Shown: one piece after another, positions 55,977 through 64,000 of the stretch
Layout: every line of letters starts with the position of its first letter
How positions within the stretch are numbered: position 1 is the first letter of the stretch
Assembly: GCA_964529265.1 (NCBI GenBank)
Contig: CAZGVW010000033.1
Span: 1 to 64,000 of the forward strand
Length of the DNA stretch: 64,000 nucleotides
DNA from: CAZGVW01 sp964529265
GTDB lineage: Bacteria; Planctomycetota; Phycisphaerae; Phycisphaerales; UBA1924
Direction of reading: 5' to 3'
The notes under the pieces: model-generated
What the model was told of the DNA's origin: nothing
Seen by the model: only the letters and a program-made list of their open reading frames with translations
Database searches by the model: none
Position numbers and translations under genes: made by a program

Positions 55977-58178
55977 ATGGCGCGCACCACACCATCCAAA
56001 CCTGTGCCGAAGTGGGCCCACGCCATCGCCCGCCACCGCGGGCTCATTGCGCCCCTCGCCTTCATCAGCCTGCTCGCCGTCATCGTCGTCCCCATGCCGC
56101 CCGTGGTGATGGATGTCCTCATCGCGCTCAACATCAGCGTCGCCGTCGTCATGCTCATGACGACGATCTACATGGATGACCCCCTCGGCCTCAGCGTCTT
56201 CCCCTCCCTCCTCCTCGGCACCACGCTCTTCCGCCTCGTCCTGAACATCGCCTCCACCCGCCTCATCCTCACCGCCGACGCCAACTCCCCCGAAGAAGCC
56301 CTCGGAGTCGCCGGCCACGTCATCAGCGCCTTCGGAACCTTCGTCGCCGGCTCCTCCATGATCGTCGGCGCGATCATCTTCCTCATCCTCATCGTCGTCC
56401 AGTTCGTCGTTGTCACCAAGGGCGCCACCCGCATCAGCGAAGTCGCCGCACGCTTCACCCTCGACGCCATGCCCGGCAAGCAGATGGCCATCGACGCCGA
56501 TCTCAACGCCGGCCTCATCTCCGAGAAAGAAGCCCGCGAGCGCCGCGAACGCATCAGCGACGAGGCCGATTTCTTCGGCGCTATGGACGGCGCCAGCAAG
56601 TTCGTCCGCGGCGACGCCGTCGCCGGCATCATCATCACCGTCGTCAACATCATCGGGGGCTTCGCCGTCGGCGCCATCGAGAAGGGCTGGGGCATCGCCG
56701 ATTCCGCCCGCGTCTTCACCCTCCTCACCATCGGCGATGGCCTCGTCTCACAACTCCCCGCCCTCGTCATCTCCATCTCCGCCGCACTCATCGTCACCCG
56801 CGCCGGCGCCAAGGATTCCCTCGGCGAGGAAATGACGCAGCAACTCACCAGCCGTCCCCTCGCCCTCGGTCTCGCCGCCGCGTTCATGGCCTCGCTCGCC
56901 CTCACGCCCCTCCCCGCCGCGCCGCTCCTCTCCGCCGCCGGCATCATGGGCGCCATCGCCTTCTACATGACCCGCCAGGATCGCTGGAAAAAGTCCACCG
57001 CCGCGGCTGCCGAAAGCGCCCCCAAACTCCGTCCCGATCCACCCGCCGTCGAAACACTCCTCAAAGTAGACACCATGGAGCTCGAGGTCGGCTACGGCCT
57101 CGTCGCTCTCGTCGACACCAACCAGGGCGGCGATCTCCTCGAGCGCATCGCCGCCATCCGCCGCCAGATCGCCGTGGACCTCGGACTCGTCATGCCGCCC
57201 GTTCGCATCCGCGACAACATGACCCTCGAAGCCAACTCCTACCGCCTCAAAATCCGCGGCGCCGCCGTCGCCGAAGGCGCCGTCATCCCGGGCAAACTCC
57301 TCGCCATGGATTCCGGAATCGTCACCGGCCGCATCCAGGGCCTCCCCACCCGCGAGCCCGCCTTCGGCCTCGACGCCTGGTGGATCGAGCCCTCCTCCAA
57401 ACCCCGGGCCGAAGCCATGAACTACACCGTCGTCGATTCCGCCAGCGTCCTCGCCACCCACATCACCGAGGTCGTCAAGCGCCACGCCGAGGAACTCCTC
57501 ACCCGCGAGGAAGTCAACGGCCTGCTCGACGAACTCAAGAAAAAGTCCCCCAAACTCGTCGAAGAGGTCATCCCGGGGCAGATCAAGCCCGGCGAACTCC
57601 AGAAGGTCCTCCAGAACCTCCTGCGCGAGCGCGTCTCCATCCGCGACCTCGAAACCATCCTCGAAACACTCGGCGACTGGGCCTCCAGGACCAAGGACCT
57701 CGATGTCCTCACCGAATACGTCCGCCACGGCCTCCGCCGCACCATCTGCCAGCAGCACGCCGTCCCCGCGGACACCACGGCCGCCGGCGCCGTGAGCCTC
57801 GGCCAGACGCCGCCCGCCGCCGGCCGCCGACGCATCGTCTGCGTCACCCTCGACCCCGGCTTCGAAGACCTCATCAACGGCTACATCGATCGCTCCAGCG
57901 CCGGCACGACCCTCACCATGCCCGCCCGCGTCGCCAACCGAGTCGCGCGCACCATCATCGATGCCCTCCAGCCCGTCATCTCGGCCGGGCATCAGCCGGT
58001 CGTGCTCGCTTCGCCCCAGGTCAGGGCTGTCGTCCGCCAGTTGCTTGAACCCCACTTGCCGAACGCGGCTGTGCTCGGGTACAACGAGATTGTCTCGGAT
58101 GTCGAGGTTGAGTCGATGGGTCTCGTGAGCGAGCCGTCCGGCGCAGAGGAACGCGCCGCCGCGGCCGCGGCCGTATAA
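55977..58178 (+). CDS. flhA: Flagellar biosynthesis protein FlhA
   Basis: 733 aa. Nonameric export gate with about eight transmembrane helices and a large cytoplasmic ring domain. The FHIPEP motif region (GLSVFPSLLLGTTLFRLVLN, STRLILTADANSPEEALGVA), AVAGIIITVVNIIGGFAVGA, PPVRIRDNMTLEANSYRLKI and VLATHITEVVKRHAEELLTR are visible. Codon usage is markedly C-ending compared with the fliF-fliI part of the same locus. The C-terminal 15 residues are Ala/Glu-rich. Confidence 0.97.
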   Translation: MARTTPSKPVPKWAHAIARHRGLIAPLAFISLLAVIVVPMPPVVMDVLIALNISVAVVMLMTTIYMDDPLGLSVFPSLLLGTTLFRLVLNIASTRLILTADANSPEEALGVAGHVISAFGTFVAGSSMIVGAIIFLILIVVQFVVVTKGATRISEVAARFTLDAMPGKQMAIDADLNAGLISEKEARERRERISDEADFFGAMDGASKFVRGDAVAGIIITVVNIIGGFAVGAIEKGWGIADSARVFTLLTIGDGLVSQLPALVISISAALIVTRAGAKDSLGEEMTQQLTSRPLALGLAAAFMASLALTPLPAAPLLSAAGIMGAIAFYMTRQDRWKKSTAAAAESAPKLRPDPPAVETLLKVDTMELEVGYGLVALVDTNQGGDLLERIAAIRRQIAVDLGLVMPPVRIRDNMTLEANSYRLKIRGAAVAEGAVIPGKLLAMDSGIVTGRIQGLPTREPAFGLDAWWIEPSSKPRAEAMNYTVVDSASVLATHITEVVKRHAEELLTREEVNGLLDELKKKSPKLVEEVIPGQIKPGELQKVLQNLLRERVSIRDLETILETLGDWASRTKDLDVLTEYVRHGLRRTICQQHAVPADTTAAGAVSLGQTPPAAGRRRIVCVTLDPGFEDLINGYIDRSSAGTTLTMPARVANRVARTIIDALQPVISAGHQPVVLASPQVRAVVRQLLEPHLPNAAVLGYNEIVSDVEVESMGLVSEPSGAEERAAAAAAV

Positions 58179-58183
58179 GAGCC

Positions 58184-58233
58184 CGGCTGATTCAGCCGCC
58201 GGCGTTGAACACAAGCGCCCGCAGGATGCGGGC
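58184..58233. terminator. Two consecutive hairpins between flhA and flhF
   Basis: CGGCTGA-T-TCAGCCG (58184-58198) and GCCCGCA-GGA-TGCGGGC (58217-58233) are both perfect 7-bp stems in the 84-base spacer. The second is followed by TGAAAAAG rather than a T tract, so plus-strand termination is doubtful. They could tune the ratio of export gate to FlhF/FlhG. Confidence 0.5.
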
Positions 58234-58262
58234 TGAAAAAGCGCAAGCCACGGAGGGCACGC

Positions 58263-59654
58263 GTGAACCTCAAGACGTACCGCGCCGCATCCATCGCCGA
58301 CGCTCTGGGCCAGATCAAAAAGGATCTCGGCTCGGACGCGGTGATCCTCCACACACGCACGTTCAAGCAGGGCGGCCTCCTCGGCTTCCGCGCCCGGAAG
58401 ATGGTCGAGATCACCGCCTCGTCTTCCGTCAACGTCGTGCACCCCCTCGCGCGCAAGGGCAAGGCGCCCGTCGATGGCCCCACCCGCCCCGGCGCCGACA
58501 TGCTCCGGCGAACCTATGCCGGCGTCGGCGCAAAGGCTGAAACCACACAAAGCCTCGGCGCCGCCACCTCACTCCGAACCGCCACACTCGCCGCCGTCGC
58601 CGCGGCATCCGACGACGTTTGCATCGCCTCCGGGGGCGGCGGAGGCGCTCACCGAGGCCAGGGCGCGGAATCCGCGGGCGCCGCCGCCGCGGCAACCGCC
58701 CTCGCGACGCCCAGAACCACCGCCGCCGCCGCGGATCCCGAACGCCTCGCCCTCGGCCAGGGCCTCTGGGATGAACTCGCCTGCGTCAAGCGCATGGTCG
58801 GGCACGTCCTCCAGGCCTCCCGCGGCCAGACGGCCGCGCCCTGCATGCCCGAAGCCCTCTTCCAGCGATATCTGCGCCTCATCGAGTCCGAGGTCGCCTC
58901 CGAACTGGCGGATGAAATCGTCGGCGCCGTCCGCGACGAACTCTCCGCCGCGGAACTCGCCGACGAATCCATCGTGCATCAGGCCGTCCTGAAGCGCCTC
59001 GCCGCGCACATCCCCGTGGCGATCGATGCGCCAAAACCCGGCCGCATGCCCGATGGACGTCCGCTCACCATCGCCCTCGTCGGCCCCACCGGCGTCGGCA
59101 AGACGACGACCATCGCCAAACTCGCCGCGAACTACAAACTTCGTCAGGGCCGCAGCGTCGGGCTCATCACCTCCGATACCTACCGCATCGCCGCCGTGGA
59201 CCAGTTGCGCACCTACGCCAACATCATCGGCCTGCCCCTCCGTGTCGCCCTCACGCCCGCCGAGATGTCGCTGGCCTGCGAGGCCATGAGCGGTGTGGAT
59301 GTCGTTCTCATCGACACCGCGGGCCGCTCGCAGCACGATGGCGACCGCCTCGCCGAACTCTCGGAGTTTCTCGGCGCCGCGCGGCCCCACGAGACGCACC
59401 TGGTGCTCTCCGGCGCCTCCAATCAGGCCGTCATGCTCCGCGCGGCCGAGCGTTTTGCCGGCGCCCGCCCCAATCGGGTCATCTTCACAAAACTGGATGA
59501 GACCGTGAACTTCGGCGTCCTCGTCAGCGCCGCCAGGTCCATCGGCGCCGCGCTCTCCTATGTCACGACAGGGCAGGAAGTTCCGGACCAGATCGAGCAG
59601 GGCCGCGCCGATCGCCTCGCGCGCCTCGTGCTGGAGGGAGGGGTCCTTCGATGA
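58263..59654 (+). CDS. flhF: Flagellar GTPase FlhF (SRP-like)
   Basis: 463 aa, GTG start with GGAGG 7 bases upstream. FlhF sets the site or number of flagella. The N-terminal B domain begins LKTYRAASIADALGQIKKDLG, followed by an Ala-rich linker; the NG domain has the P-loop ALVGPTGVGKTTTIAKLAAN, G2/G3 elements in ITSDTYRIAAVDQLRTYANI and VVLIDTAGRSQHD, and the TKLDET guanine motif. The next gene, flhG, encodes its regulator and overlaps by 4 bases (ATGA). Confidence 0.94.
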   Translation: MNLKTYRAASIADALGQIKKDLGSDAVILHTRTFKQGGLLGFRARKMVEITASSSVNVVHPLARKGKAPVDGPTRPGADMLRRTYAGVGAKAETTQSLGAATSLRTATLAAVAAASDDVCIASGGGGGAHRGQGAESAGAAAAATALATPRTTAAAADPERLALGQGLWDELACVKRMVGHVLQASRGQTAAPCMPEALFQRYLRLIESEVASELADEIVGAVRDELSAAELADESIVHQAVLKRLAAHIPVAIDAPKPGRMPDGRPLTIALVGPTGVGKTTTIAKLAANYKLRQGRSVGLITSDTYRIAAVDQLRTYANIIGLPLRVALTPAEMSLACEAMSGVDVVLIDTAGRSQHDGDRLAELSEFLGAARPHETHLVLSGASNQAVMLRAAERFAGARPNRVIFTKLDETVNFGVLVSAARSIGAALSYVTTGQEVPDQIEQGRADRLARLVLEGGVLR

Positions 59655-60640
59655 CCCCCGCCTCGACACTGTCGGGAGCGCCCCCGGGCGCCGGAGACCA
59701 GGCCGCGCATCTGCGCGCCCTCGTCGCGCAGATGGCCGGCGCCGGCAGCCGCGCTGAGTCCGCGGCGAATCGCGCCCCTGACGCCGCCCCGCACGCCCCG
59801 CCGGCCCCGCCGCGCACCGCGCCCGTCGTCGCCGTCGCTTCCGGCAAGGGTGGCGTGGGCAAGAGCAACTTCTGCGTCAACGTCTGCATCGCCCTTGCGG
59901 AGCGCGGCGTCCGCCCGCTTCTGCTCGACGCCGACCTCGGCCTCGCCAACGCCGATGTGCTCTGCGGCGTCACCCCCGGTGCACACCTCGGGCACGTCCT
60001 GGAAGGCGTGCGCCGCATCGAGGAAGTCGTGGTGCGCGCCCCCGGCGGTTTCTCGCTCGTCCCCGGTGTCGCGGGCGCGCTGAGCGCCTCCGCCGGAAGG
60101 CCGGAGCGACGCGCAGATCTTGCCGCCCGCCTCGCGCGACTCGACTCCATGGGCGACCTCGTGCTCATCGATTGCGGCGCCGGCATCGGGTCAACCGTGA
60201 TGACCTTCATCTCCGCATCAGACGCCGTCATCATCGTGACCACGCCCGAGCCCACGGCCATCGCCGACGCCTATGGGCTCATCAAGTGCCTCGCGCTCAC
60301 GGCGGGCCCGCACGGCCCGCCTGCGCCGCGCTGCGCGCTCTTTGTAAATCAGGCGTCCGGCGCCGATGAGGCATGCCGCGCGCACCGGCGCATCGCCGGT
60401 GTCTGCGAAAGGTTCCTGGACCTTCCGCTGCCCCTCCTCGGCTGGGCGCCCGCCGACCCTCATGTGCCGATGGCGGTTCGCGCCCGCACACCACTACTGC
60501 TTGCGTACGGCCGCGCGCCCGCCGCCAAGGCGTTGCGGAGGGCCGCATCCTCACTCTCCACCTCGCTCAATCTGGCGCACCCGGAGTCGGCCGGCCGCCG
60601 CGGTTTGATTCAGAGATTGTTCGGGTCGCCCGCTCCTTAA
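59651..60640 (+). CDS. flhG: MinD-like ATPase FlhG (YlxH)
   Basis: 329 aa. Deviant Walker A ASGKGGVGKSNFCVNVCIAL, DADLGLANADVLCG, and VLIDCGAGIGSTVMTF are characteristic of the FlhG/FleN group, which stimulates FlhF and limits flagellar number. The first 55 residues are Ala/Pro-rich, in the place of the DQAxxLR FlhF-activating helix; GDQAAHLRALVAQMAG fits it well. Starts in ATGA overlap with flhF. Confidence 0.93.
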   Translation: MTPASTLSGAPPGAGDQAAHLRALVAQMAGAGSRAESAANRAPDAAPHAPPAPPRTAPVVAVASGKGGVGKSNFCVNVCIALAERGVRPLLLDADLGLANADVLCGVTPGAHLGHVLEGVRRIEEVVVRAPGGFSLVPGVAGALSASAGRPERRADLAARLARLDSMGDLVLIDCGAGIGSTVMTFISASDAVIIVTTPEPTAIADAYGLIKCLALTAGPHGPPAPRCALFVNQASGADEACRAHRRIAGVCERFLDLPLPLLGWAPADPHVPMAVRARTPLLLAYGRAPAAKALRRAASSLSTSLNLAHPESAGRRGLIQRLFGSPAP

Positions 60641-60744
60641 CTCCTCGCAGAAAATGCGCATTTCCCCGTCAAACTTTGAGGGTGGTGCGCCGATAAGCCG
60701 ATGAGACCACCCGGCCGACCGGGGCGAGAGGCGCGACAGCGGAA

Positions 60745-61017
60745 GTGAATCAGGGAGTTCCATCACGGATCACGGCCGCATGCGCCGGCCTCGCCGCGTT
60801 CGCCATCGCGATCATCTGCGGTCTGTCCGTCGATAACCCCGCGCACGTCATTCTGACCCGCGCCGTGGTCAGCATGTTCGTGTGCTATCCCGTAGGACTG
60901 GTCATCGGAGCCGTGGCGGAGCGAGCGGTCGAAGAGGCAATTCGTGCGCATGCAGCCGCGGCCAACGCGGACTCGGCGCGGTCAACGTCCGGCGCGAGCG
61001 GGGCAAAAACAATTTAA
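60745..61017 (+). CDS. Small membrane protein between flhG and fliA
   Basis: 90 aa, GTG start (AGCGGAAGTG context). Two predicted transmembrane helices: ITAACAGLAAFAIAIICGLS and LTRAVVSMFVCYPVGLVIGA, then an acidic/Ala cytoplasmic tail. Not recognised. Located between flhG and fliA, a spot held by chemotaxis genes in Bacillus. The coding call rests on two clean hydrophobic helices and positive-inside layout. Confidence 0.6.
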   Translation: MNQGVPSRITAACAGLAAFAIAIICGLSVDNPAHVILTRAVVSMFVCYPVGLVIGAVAERAVEEAIRAHAAAANADSARSTSGASGAKTI

Positions 61018-61037
61018 CCTTTGGCCCCTCCGGACTG

Positions 61038-61065
61038 TTGCAATGGTGTTCGCCGGTCGTATACT
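61038..61065 (+). promoter_or_regulatory. Sigma70-type promoter upstream of fliA
   Basis: TTGCAA (61038-61043), 16 bases, then TATACT (61060-61065), which are 4/6 and 5/6 consensus matches. The expected transcript start near 61072 gives a leader of about 105 bases. A perfect 7-bp inverted repeat with a single-base centre, CGTTCAG-C-CTGAACG (61098-61112), lies in that leader and could be an operator or a hairpin. Confidence 0.6.
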
Positions 61066-61178
61066 CGCTCCCCATCGGTCGCCCAAGGATGGGCGCACGT
61101 TCAGCCTGAACGACAAGGGGCCGCTGATCGCCACGGTCGCGATCATGTGAAGCCCGACGAATGGTCAAGGAGCGGACC

Positions 61179-62063
61179 ATGCCGACCGCGAAAGCGCGCG
61201 TTGCCGCCAAACCAGCGTCTGAGGAAGGCAAGCCGGCCAGAAGCAAAGGCTCGCGGAAGAAGGATTTTTCCGTGATGACCCGCGCCGACATGGACCGACT
61301 GCCGGTGCGCGATGTGTGGCTCGAATACAAGCGCAACCCCACCGAAAGAATCCGCAACTACTTCATGGAGCGATACCTTCCGCTCGTGCGCTACAAAGCC
61401 GAGCGCATCTACGCCCGACTCCCCGACGAAGTGGACATCGAGGATCTGATGTCCGCCGGGCTTTTCGGACTCATGGACGCCATCGACGCGTTCGACCTCG
61501 AGCGCCTCGTCAAGTTCGAGACCTACTGCGCCCCGCGCATCCGCGGCGCCATTCTCGACGAACTCCGCTCCATGGACTGGGTCCCGCGACTCGTCCGCCA
61601 CCGCTCCGCCAAGGTGGATAGCGCCCGCAACCGCCTCGAGATGCGCCTCGGCCGCCGCGCCACCCAGGACGAGATCGCCACCCAACTCGGCGTGGACGCC
61701 GAGGAGTTCAAGAAACTCGATCGCGATTCCAGCGCCGTCAACGTCATCAGCCTCTCGCGCAACTGGCGCCAGTCCGATAGCGGCCGCGAAGTGCGCGAGA
61801 TCGATGTCATCAAGGATGAGACCCAGTCCAACCCGCTGACCGAGACTCAGCGCAAGGATCTGAAGGATCTGATCACCAAGGGCCTCAGCCGGGCCGAGCG
61901 CCTCATCGTCGTCCTCTACTACTACGAGGAGATGACGATGAAGGAGATCGGCGCCACGCTCGATCTCTCCGAGTCGCGCGTCAGCCAGATGCACTCCTCC
62001 ATCCTCGCCCGCCTCAAGGCCCAGATGCAGCATCGCTCCCGCGAGTTTGAGCCCGTGGAATGA
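61179..62063 (+). CDS. fliA: Flagellar sigma factor sigma28 (FliA/WhiG family)
   Basis: 294 aa from the ATG at 61179, which has AAGGAG 7 bases upstream; an in-frame ATG at 61161 lacks one. Region 2 is clear (YLPLVRYKAERIYARLPDEV, DIEDLMSAGLFGLMDAIDAF, FETYCAPRIRGAILDELRS plus MDWVPR) as are region 3 (LGRRATQDEIATQLG) and region 4 (YYEEMTMKEIGATLDLSESR). It should direct late flagellar genes such as filament and stator, none in this window. No FlgM anti-sigma gene is adjacent. Confidence 0.95.
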   Translation: MPTAKARVAAKPASEEGKPARSKGSRKKDFSVMTRADMDRLPVRDVWLEYKRNPTERIRNYFMERYLPLVRYKAERIYARLPDEVDIEDLMSAGLFGLMDAIDAFDLERLVKFETYCAPRIRGAILDELRSMDWVPRLVRHRSAKVDSARNRLEMRLGRRATQDEIATQLGVDAEEFKKLDRDSSAVNVISLSRNWRQSDSGREVREIDVIKDETQSNPLTETQRKDLKDLITKGLSRAERLIVVLYYYEEMTMKEIGATLDLSESRVSQMHSSILARLKAQMQHRSREFEPVE

Positions 62064-62212
62064 CCAACCCCGCGTCTGGGGCGTCCGGGGGCCGAAGAGC
62101 CGGACCTCGAGAGCCCAAGCCGCGATTCCGTATACCGCCTTTCACCCCAGCGCCGGCGCCCCATATGCGGGCGCCGGTTGCTTTTCCGGCCGCGCCCGCG
62201 CCATGATCCGGT

Positions 62213-63235
62213 GTGAGCGACGCCGCCGCCATCATCGCGCACATCAGTCTGGGCTCGAACCTCGGCGACCGCGAGGCCCACATCGAGCGCGCCATCGCCG
62301 CGCTCAGCGCTGCGCCGGGCCTTGCGCTCATCGCCCGATCGCCGCTGATCGAAACGCCCGCGCTGGTTCCACCCGGAGACGCGCCCCAGCCCTCGTATCT
62401 GAACGCCGCGGCCACGCTTGAGACTTCTCTTCCAGCCCGCGCGCTCCTCGATGTGCTCCTCTCGATCGAGCGCAGCGCCGGCCGCGAGCGCGAGCCCGGC
62501 CGCCGCTGGACGCCCCGCACACTCGACCTCGATCTCCTGCTCTATGGCCAAGCCATCCTCGATGCGCCCGGCCTCACCATCCCGCATCCCCACATGCACG
62601 AACGCCTCTTTGTGCTCGATCCGCTCTCCGAGATCGCGCCGGATGCGCTCCACCCGGTGTTCGGCCTCACCGTGCGCCACCTGGCGGACGCAGCAGCGGC
62701 CGAAGAACACGCCGAATCCCGCGCCGTCGCCCTGATTCGCACGGAGTCGCCCCGCGACCGCGATGAGGTCCATGCACTCCACATGGAGGCCTTCGGTCGT
62801 CGCGCCGAATCCGATCTCGTCAATCGCCTCCACGACTGCAATCTCGCCGCCATCTCCCTCGTCGCCACCCGCGCCGGCGCCGTCATCGGTCACATCCTTT
62901 TCAGCCCTGTCGCCATCCATGGCCGCGCAACCGATCCGCCCGCACTCGGCCTTGCGCCCGTGTCTGTGGCCCCCGCATTCCAACGCCGCGGCATCGCCTC
63001 CCGCCTCATCCGCGCCGGCCTTGATACATGCCGCGCGATCGGCGCCCCCCTTGTCGTCGTCCTCGGCGAGCCCTCGATGTACTCCCGCTTCGGCTTCCGC
63101 ACCGCCTCCACGGTGGGGCTCGCCAATGAATACGGCGTCGATCAGGAGTTCATGGCCCTGCTCCTCACAGCGGACGCCGCGAGTCTTCGGGGAATGGTTC
63201 GCTACGCAGCGCCCTTCGCCGAACTTGAGCCATGA
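62213..63235 (+). CDS. folK: FolK-GNAT fusion: HPPK domain joined to an N-acetyltransferase domain
   Basis: 340 aa, GTG start. Residues 1-160 are 6-hydroxymethyl-7,8-dihydropterin pyrophosphokinase (folate pathway): HISLGSNLGDREAHIERAIA, SIERSAGREREPGRRWTPRT, TLDLDLLLYG and IPHPHMHERLFVLDPL. Residues about 170-340 are a GNAT acetyltransferase of the YhbS type: SPRDRDEVHALHMEAFGRRA, LAPVSVAPAFQRRGIASRLI (acetyl-CoA loop) and VVVLGEPSMYSRFGFRTAS. Both domains look intact. The acetyl acceptor is unknown. It is about 150 bases after fliA and unrelated to it in function. Confidence 0.9.
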   Translation: MSDAAAIIAHISLGSNLGDREAHIERAIAALSAAPGLALIARSPLIETPALVPPGDAPQPSYLNAAATLETSLPARALLDVLLSIERSAGREREPGRRWTPRTLDLDLLLYGQAILDAPGLTIPHPHMHERLFVLDPLSEIAPDALHPVFGLTVRHLADAAAAEEHAESRAVALIRTESPRDRDEVHALHMEAFGRRAESDLVNRLHDCNLAAISLVATRAGAVIGHILFSPVAIHGRATDPPALGLAPVSVAPAFQRRGIASRLIRAGLDTCRAIGAPLVVVLGEPSMYSRFGFRTASTVGLANEYGVDQEFMALLLTADAASLRGMVRYAAPFAELEP

Positions 63236-63274
63236 TTCGTCGCACAGCCCTGCCGGCGCCCTGCGCCTCGTAGA

Positions 63275-64000
63275 ATGATGCTCGCCATGCGCCCACGCGC
63301 CTTCTTCCTACTCCTGATCCTCGCGGCGCCGCCCGGCGCCGTGTGCGCGCCGGGCATGGCCCCTCCCGCCGCCGCCGCCGCCATCCCGGTCGACCCCGAC
63401 GCGGCTCTCGCCGATGCCCGGGGCGCCTACCGCGATGCCCCGGTGGCCGAGCGCATCGACCTCTACGTCGATTCCGGCCTCGCCGAGCGCCGCGAAACGG
63501 CGCTCATCCGCTTCGATCACCCCCGCGCACTCGCCCTCGAACTCGGGCCCCTCCGCGTCTGGGCCGGCGTCGAGAACAGCCGCGCCGTCGTCCGGGCCGT
63601 GCACGCGCTCGATGCAGCCCACGTCTTCGAGCATCGCCGCGACGATGCGGATGTGCTGGCGGCGCTCACCGAGGCGCTCCCGCCCATCGCGCTGCCGCAA
63701 CTCGCCCTCGTCTGGTCCGAAGCCGCGCCGCTGCGCGATCTCACCGCCTTCACGCGCAACCTCGCGTGGACAAGCGCCACGCTCGAATCCGATCACGAAC
63801 CGCCCGTCGCCGTCGTCACAGGCGCCTCGCCCGATTCCCGCGCCGTGCTTATTCTCGACGCCGCCACCTCGCGCCTCGCCCGCGCCGAACTCGAATCCCG
63901 TGCCGGCCGCCTCCGCATCGCCATGGACGTCTCGCCCGTCGCGCCCGGCGACCCCGCCTCCTGGCGCATCGACCCTGGATCGCGCGAGCGCGTAAGCGAG
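63275..64000 (+). CDS. Secreted hypothetical protein, 5' part (runs off the window)
   Basis: 242 codons open to the window edge. Several ATG starts are possible (63275, 63278, 63287); all give a signal peptide (MRPRAFFLLLILAAPPGAVCA). The visible part reads as an alpha/beta domain (ERIDLYVDSGLAERRETALI, LALELGPLRVWAGVENS, EPPVAVVTGASPDSRAVLIL). No named family was recognised. Proteins of this type often continue into a thioredoxin-like domain; that cannot be checked here. Confidence 0.7.
   Translation, partial: MMLAMRPRAFFLLLILAAPPGAVCAPGMAPPAAAAAIPVDPDAALADARGAYRDAPVAERIDLYVDSGLAERRETALIRFDHPRALALELGPLRVWAGVENSRAVVRAVHALDAAHVFEHRRDDADVLAALTEALPPIALPQLALVWSEAAPLRDLTAFTRNLAWTSATLESDHEPPVAVVTGASPDSRAVLILDAATSRLARAELESRAGRLRIAMDVSPVAPGDPASWRIDPGSRERVSE

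Noticed and set aside
61021..61045. Sigma54 promoter upstream of fliA (TGGCCCC ... TTGCA)
   Set aside because: The two elements are about 5 bases too far apart for a -24/-12 promoter; the sigma70-type pair at 61038-61065 fits better.

Overview
The window is very GC-rich, almost fully coding chromosomal DNA, most likely from a planctomycete of the Phycisphaerae type. This is an inference from a PEP-CTERM-like protein with a PLPSAA signal, two secreted proteins ending in a Cys-flanked dockerin-like cassette (DxNGDG ... WGPC), many secreted, lipoprotein and TPR proteins of unknown role, and frequent GTG/TTG starts. No rRNA, tRNA, CRISPR array or complete insertion sequence was recognised.

Layout. 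1-831 (-): N-terminal part of a ComM/YifB-type gene that leaves the window. 832-1193: repeat-filled spacer. 1.2-5.3 kb: secreted transglutaminase-like protein, then a convergent pair of dockerin-tailed secreted proteins. 5.5-8.9 kb (-): homoaconitase-type hydratase and type II NADH dehydrogenase. 9.0-10.4 kb: MsrA and an SRPBCC protein. 10.5-12.6 kb (-): a leucine-rich-repeat gene and a helix-turn-helix-like gene packed with palindromic repeats, with an operator-like repeat cluster upstream. 12.6-15.6 kb: secreted papain-like protease, PEP-CTERM protein, TPR protein. 15.6-16.7 kb (-): pgsA-pgpA, two consecutive steps of phosphatidylglycerol synthesis. 16.9-24.0 kb: nuoJKLMN, the membrane arm of complex I without its soluble subunits. 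24.1-35.0 kb: a tightly packed run with a lipoprotein, DUF58 protein, TgpA-like transglutaminase, cyclodeaminase-like protein, two small conserved proteins, a LolB-like lipoprotein, an RDD membrane protein and a large membrane-anchored TPR protein.

35.1-62.1 kb is a large flagellar locus: flgN-like chaperone, a soluble sensor kinase and an NtrC-type sigma54 activator, then flgB-flgC-fliE-fliF-fliG-fliH-fliI-fliJ-motE-like-fliK-flgD-TIGR02530-like-flgE-fliL-fliN-fliO-fliP-fliQ-fliR-flhB-flhA-flhF-flhG-small membrane protein-fliA. The order closely follows the Bacillus fla/che operon but lacks fliM (expected between fliL and fliN) and all che genes. A near-consensus sigma54 promoter lies just upstream of flgB, directly after the sigma54 activator gene, which suggests a two-tier cascade: kinase/activator to sigma54-driven basal-body and hook genes, then FliA-driven late genes outside the window. 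fliA also has a plausible sigma70 promoter of its own. The window closes with a FolK-GNAT fusion and the start of a secreted protein.

The least explained parts are the repeats: heptanucleotide arrays, an interspersed palindromic element (once triplicated in frame inside a gene), the inverted/direct repeat cluster at 12.4-12.55 kb, and long poly-G tracts inside flagellar genes.
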